A program made the translations under genes and the position numbers. The notes beneath the pieces are model-generated. The model was not told the DNA's origin, made no database searches, and saw only the letters and a list, made by a program, of their open reading frames with translations. Of a stretch of DNA of 64,000 bases, positions 61,386 to 64,000 are shown piece after piece; position 1 is the stretch's first letter; every line of letters starts with the position of its first letter. The stretch spans positions 92,935 to 156,934 of the forward strand of contig JASXTE010000079.1 of NCBI GenBank assembly GCA_030280995.1, in the 5' to 3' direction. The stretch is from Hemileia vastatrix. Lineage: Eukaryota > Basidiomycota > Pucciniomycetes > Pucciniales > Zaghouaniaceae.

Positions 61386-63092
61386 CTACCATCTGTCGCC
61401 AGCCCTTGACCATCTAGAGATTCGGAAGCCAGCTTTAACTTGATTTTCTAGTCCTTCTCTTGCCACTCTTTCCAATTTAATAGCAGATCCACTACCTCTA
61501 CTCATCAAGACCATTAGAACGATGGAATGAAGCGAGATGTTCACGGTTGAGGTCAGAAGATCCAAAGCCATCTCGAGACTAGCACGTTGACCTAATTCGA
61601 GATCCTTGTTGAAAATGAGCTTGAGAACGAATAACAAACTAAACAAGAAGATTGCAATGCATGCAAAGATGAGATTGTGTTTGTTCTGTCTGAGATTGGT
61701 CTTGAGAGTTTGATTTTGAGATGCGAGGGAAGAGTTCGCAGTCGAAATGTCTTGAATCGCAGAAACTAGTGAAGGTCTGATTCTTGAAGAACGATGGGAT
61801 CTTTTTGGAAACTCGATAGAGCTTTCACTCTTTTCGCTGCTGTGCTCTCTTGAAGAATGGCTTTCTAGTTTCTCAGAGAGAAATCTGGCTTCTTGAGTCT
61901 TGGAATCGCGTCCATATCCATAAGTTGTTCCGTAAATGGTCTCTGGAATCGAAATGATTGATGCATCTCCAGAACTAGCTGAAGAACTTCTAGACATTGA
62001 GACTGAAGAATTGCGAGAGTGAGTAGATGTCGAGTAAACTGAAGGAGGTCTAACAGTGAAAGAAGTGAGCCTCGATTCTCTTTCCACTTCAAGCTCTGAG
62101 TTCCTTGTGATATGGTTTTTGATGCTTCTAGAAGATTGGTAGATTACGTATAGAATCGAGATGGAAAGGATGAGAAGTGATAAGAATTGGAACAATGTAA
62201 ATTTGAAGGCTGAGTTGGCTTCTTCTGAGAGATTATTGGATAGAGCTTTCTTTGAGCAAATTGAACGTTTGGATTGAGGGCAGTGCCAGCCTGGAGTTAA
62301 AGTTAAACTTTCGATTGCGAAATCTGTGACCTTACTAGTCGAGAGGTACGACTTCAAACCGAATGAGCAAAGAGTGGTAGCTCCAATTGCTCCAGTTAAA
62401 GATAGAATTGGACTGGACCAATTGCTTCTTTCTTTCTCTTCCGTAAGAGTTTGGCTACCTCTTCTCTCCTCCAGAGTATTTCCTTCCAGTCTAGACAACG
62501 ATTCTTGAGATTTGATCATCGAAGTTGAACATAGGAAGAAACAAGCCAAGACGGAAATCAAAAAGCTCAAAAATCCCAGAACCTTGATTTCCTGTCTTGA
62601 AGTTTGCCCCGATTGGAACCCTAGAAGTTTCAACAGATAAACAGCTTGAACAGTTGAGAATAGAAGGATTAGAAAAGAGTAGATAGGTCTCCAACCTTGA
62701 AGATATCTCCAACCAATCGCCTTTTTGATGAATTTAGATTGATCTGAAGCTCTTGACCAAAGCTTGACGATAGCTATCGTGCCTCTGACGAGGTCGACGA
62801 GAGATAGGACTGCTAGAAAGAGTGAAAGTCCAACGATGAGAATGATGGGTATGGTCGCTTTTGAAGTTGAAGAGAAGGATTCGGCTTGGAAGAGAAGTGA
62901 TTTTGGGTTTGGATTGGATGCAGAAGAGAGAATCGGAGCTATCTCGATGAGTCTTGAAGCGACTTGTTGCGCTATGGTAGAATGATTTGAAGATGATGAA
63001 GGCATGTTGATGATGTTGTTCGTTGAAGTGAGAAGTAGAATGAATGATAAAGAGACTGACTTGTTGGATAAGGATGGAGATTGCTTCGTCAA
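61386..63092 (-). CDS. Single-exon seven-transmembrane protein, GPCR-like topology, family unknown
   Basis: I do not recognise the family. One uninterrupted frame of 568 residues; ATG at 63092, with an internal Met at residue 30 as an alternative. Seven hydrophobic helices at roughly residues 80-102, 136-157, 171-191, 228-250, 298-319, 473-493 and 508-529. Charge pattern (basic loops after helices 1, 3 and 5 and a basic tail) predicts N terminus outside and C terminus inside, the topology of G-protein-coupled receptors. The loop between helices 4 and 5 holds two Cys (HCPQSKRSIC). The loop between helices 5 and 6 is about 150 residues, Ser-rich and probably cytosolic. No signal peptide, kinase or RGS domain is visible. 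A TATAAA (63215-63220, minus strand) lies about 120 bp upstream. It is intronless where most neighbours carry introns. Confidence 0.75.
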   Translation of the reverse strand: MTKQSPSLSNKSVSLSFILLLTSTNNIINMPSSSSNHSTIAQQVASRLIEIAPILSSASNPNPKSLLFQAESFSSTSKATIPIILIVGLSLFLAVLSLVDLVRGTIAIVKLWSRASDQSKFIKKAIGWRYLQGWRPIYSFLILLFSTVQAVYLLKLLGFQSGQTSRQEIKVLGFLSFLISVLACFFLCSTSMIKSQESLSRLEGNTLEERRGSQTLTEEKERSNWSSPILSLTGAIGATTLCSFGLKSYLSTSKVTDFAIESLTLTPGWHCPQSKRSICSKKALSNNLSEEANSAFKFTLFQFLSLLILSISILYVIYQSSRSIKNHITRNSELEVERESRLTSFTVRPPSVYSTSTHSRNSSVSMSRSSSASSGDASIISIPETIYGTTYGYGRDSKTQEARFLSEKLESHSSREHSSEKSESSIEFPKRSHRSSRIRPSLVSAIQDISTANSSLASQNQTLKTNLRQNKHNLIFACIAIFLFSLLFVLKLIFNKDLELGQRASLEMALDLLTSTVNISLHSIVLMVLMSRGSGSAIKLERVAREGLENQVKAGFRISRWSRAGDRW

Positions 63093-63469
63093 AGGTTGAA
63101 CCGTCCTGCGGTGAGAGAGGTTGATGATGGATTGAAAGAATAGAACTGAATCTTTTAATTCAAATGAATGAATGAGAATGAAGAGAGAGAAAAAGAAGTT
63201 GAAAAGGACAACTCTTTATAGCTTTTCGAGTTGACGGACTGCGAGTCTAGATTCAGCCTGGAGAGCCTTGGGACCAATGTCCAGCCTCAGCTCAGGCCCA
63301 TATTGGCTCTAGCTTGTCTGTTTGGGCAAATTCGTTCGATTTCAGCTTGATCTGACGAGGAAATGGAAGGAGGTGTGGTGAGTCGAGGGAAAAGCTTGAG
63401 AATAAATTCTGTCCCTGCGTCATCTCAAGAAACTCAGTCACATCAAGTCTCTCTCGAATTACCCAGGAG
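63093..63469. other. Divergent promoter region between the 7TM gene and MED22
   Basis: Contains the minus-strand TATA box; no gene is seen. Confidence 0.55.
63215..63220 (-). promoter_or_regulatory. TATA box of the 7TM gene
   Basis: TATAAA is read on the minus strand, 123 bp before the ATG at 63092, and supports that start over the internal Met. Confidence 0.45.
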
Positions 63470-64000
63470 ATGGTGTCTGTTCCATTCCAGACGGATTATG
63501 CAAGACCTTCTTCACTGACTTCGGCAAAGTTAGGAGCGTCACAGAGAGCGAGGCAGACTGCAGCTGTGACTTCGAGTGGATCAGTAGCTGCTAATCTAGA
63601 CGCAATCGACGCTGACTCCCTCACAGGAGATGAATACCTAGACAAGTTGGAAGAAAGGGTCAATAAATCTATCGATGACGATTTGGCAAGCTTGGTAGAC
63701 GGCTTTCAGCAGTTGGTCATGCTGTCTAGTGTGAGTTACTTTGCTGGAAGATGAGATAAGAACGGCTGGGAAGTCAAGGCTGATCGACGAATCAGATGGC
63801 AAATATGTGATTGAAGAGATAGTATAGATACCGAAGTTGCTTCTATGAGGGCTTCGGAGATGCTTTTGAAGGCAATGGGAAAGAGAGAGAGAGAGAGAGA
63901 GCAAAGGATAGTCAATCAAAGGATAGTCGAGTTGCTCTTTTCATATCTCGTAGAGCTTCTCGATCCGCCTGTTATGACCTGGAAGATCTTTGCAGGATCA
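63470..64000 (+). CDS. MED22: Mediator subunit 22 (MED22/Srb6), partial, runs off right edge
   Basis: Small head-module subunit of Mediator that pairs with MED11. Exon 1 runs from 63470 to 63730 (donor GTGAGT at 63731). It encodes a Ser/Ala-rich start and then DEYLDKLEERVNKSIDDDLASLVDGFQQLVMLSS, shown here by its parts LEERVNKSIDDDLASLV and DGFQQLVMLS, which match the first helix of MED22. The next exon appears to start near 63830 with TEVASMRASEMLLKAM, matching the second helix, and a further acceptor is plausible at 63954. A GAGAGA microsatellite (63883-63901) lies between. Later exons are outside the window, so exon joins after the first are tentative. Confidence 0.7.

Noticed and set aside
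63883..63901. GAGAGA tract as a functional element
   Set aside because: A short dinucleotide microsatellite; nothing beyond simple repeat can be claimed.
1..64000. CRISPR arrays, insertion sequences, retroelement coding regions or biosynthetic gene cluster
   Set aside because: No regularly spaced short repeats, transposase, reverse transcriptase, PKS/NRPS or terpene synthase motif was seen on either strand.

Overview
The window is nuclear DNA from a fungus. Almost every gene is split by short introns with GTGAGT or GTAAGT donors and polypyrimidine-AG acceptors. The gene set is fungal: C-5 sterol desaturase, polysaccharide (chitin) deacetylase, EF-hand MscS channel, MHYT membrane protein and a PHO8-like vacuolar phosphatase. 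A basidiomycete, perhaps Pucciniomycotina, is my best guess from intron style; no marker gene settles it.

Layout, left to right: MED14 (minus, cut by the left edge); SCYL1/Cex1-like pseudokinase (+); MHYT membrane protein (+); complex I subunit NDUFS7/PSST (+); ARPC1 (+); a long Ser-rich single-pass membrane protein of unknown function (+); GFA-domain protein (-); MscS-type channel with EF hand (-); alkaline phosphatase (+); enoyl-CoA reductase TSC13/TECR (+); pyroglutamyl peptidase (-); RWD/DUF1115 protein (+); sideroflexin (-); about 4.7 kb without a recognisable protein gene, holding an intron-containing tRNA-Leu(AAG) and two degenerate tandem-repeat arrays; polysaccharide deacetylase (+); NAD+ synthetase (+); ERG3 (+); an F-box-like protein (+); M20 vacuolar carboxypeptidase (-); MMS19 (+); a divergent forkhead protein (+); a single-exon seven-transmembrane orphan (-); and MED22 (+, cut by the right edge). 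These are mostly unlinked housekeeping genes. I see no biosynthetic cluster and no transposon.

Two things stand out. First, about two dozen one-base reading-frame breaks interrupt otherwise well-conserved genes. Most can be restored by one base in a short homopolymer, and they concentrate at about 22.6-35 kb. This is most likely unpolished assembly error, and it shreds naive gene models. Second, the gene-poor island at 35-39.7 kb carries two families of roughly 165-210 bp repeats that I do not recognise. One begins exactly at the 3' end and Pol III terminator of the tRNA-Leu gene; the other carries a motif resembling a Pol III B box. Other leads are a GPCR-topology orphan, microexons of 10, 24 and 25 nt (the 10- and 24-nt ones encode enzyme signature motifs), two divergent genes whose start codons are 15 bp apart, and a perfect inverted repeat just upstream of a TATA box.
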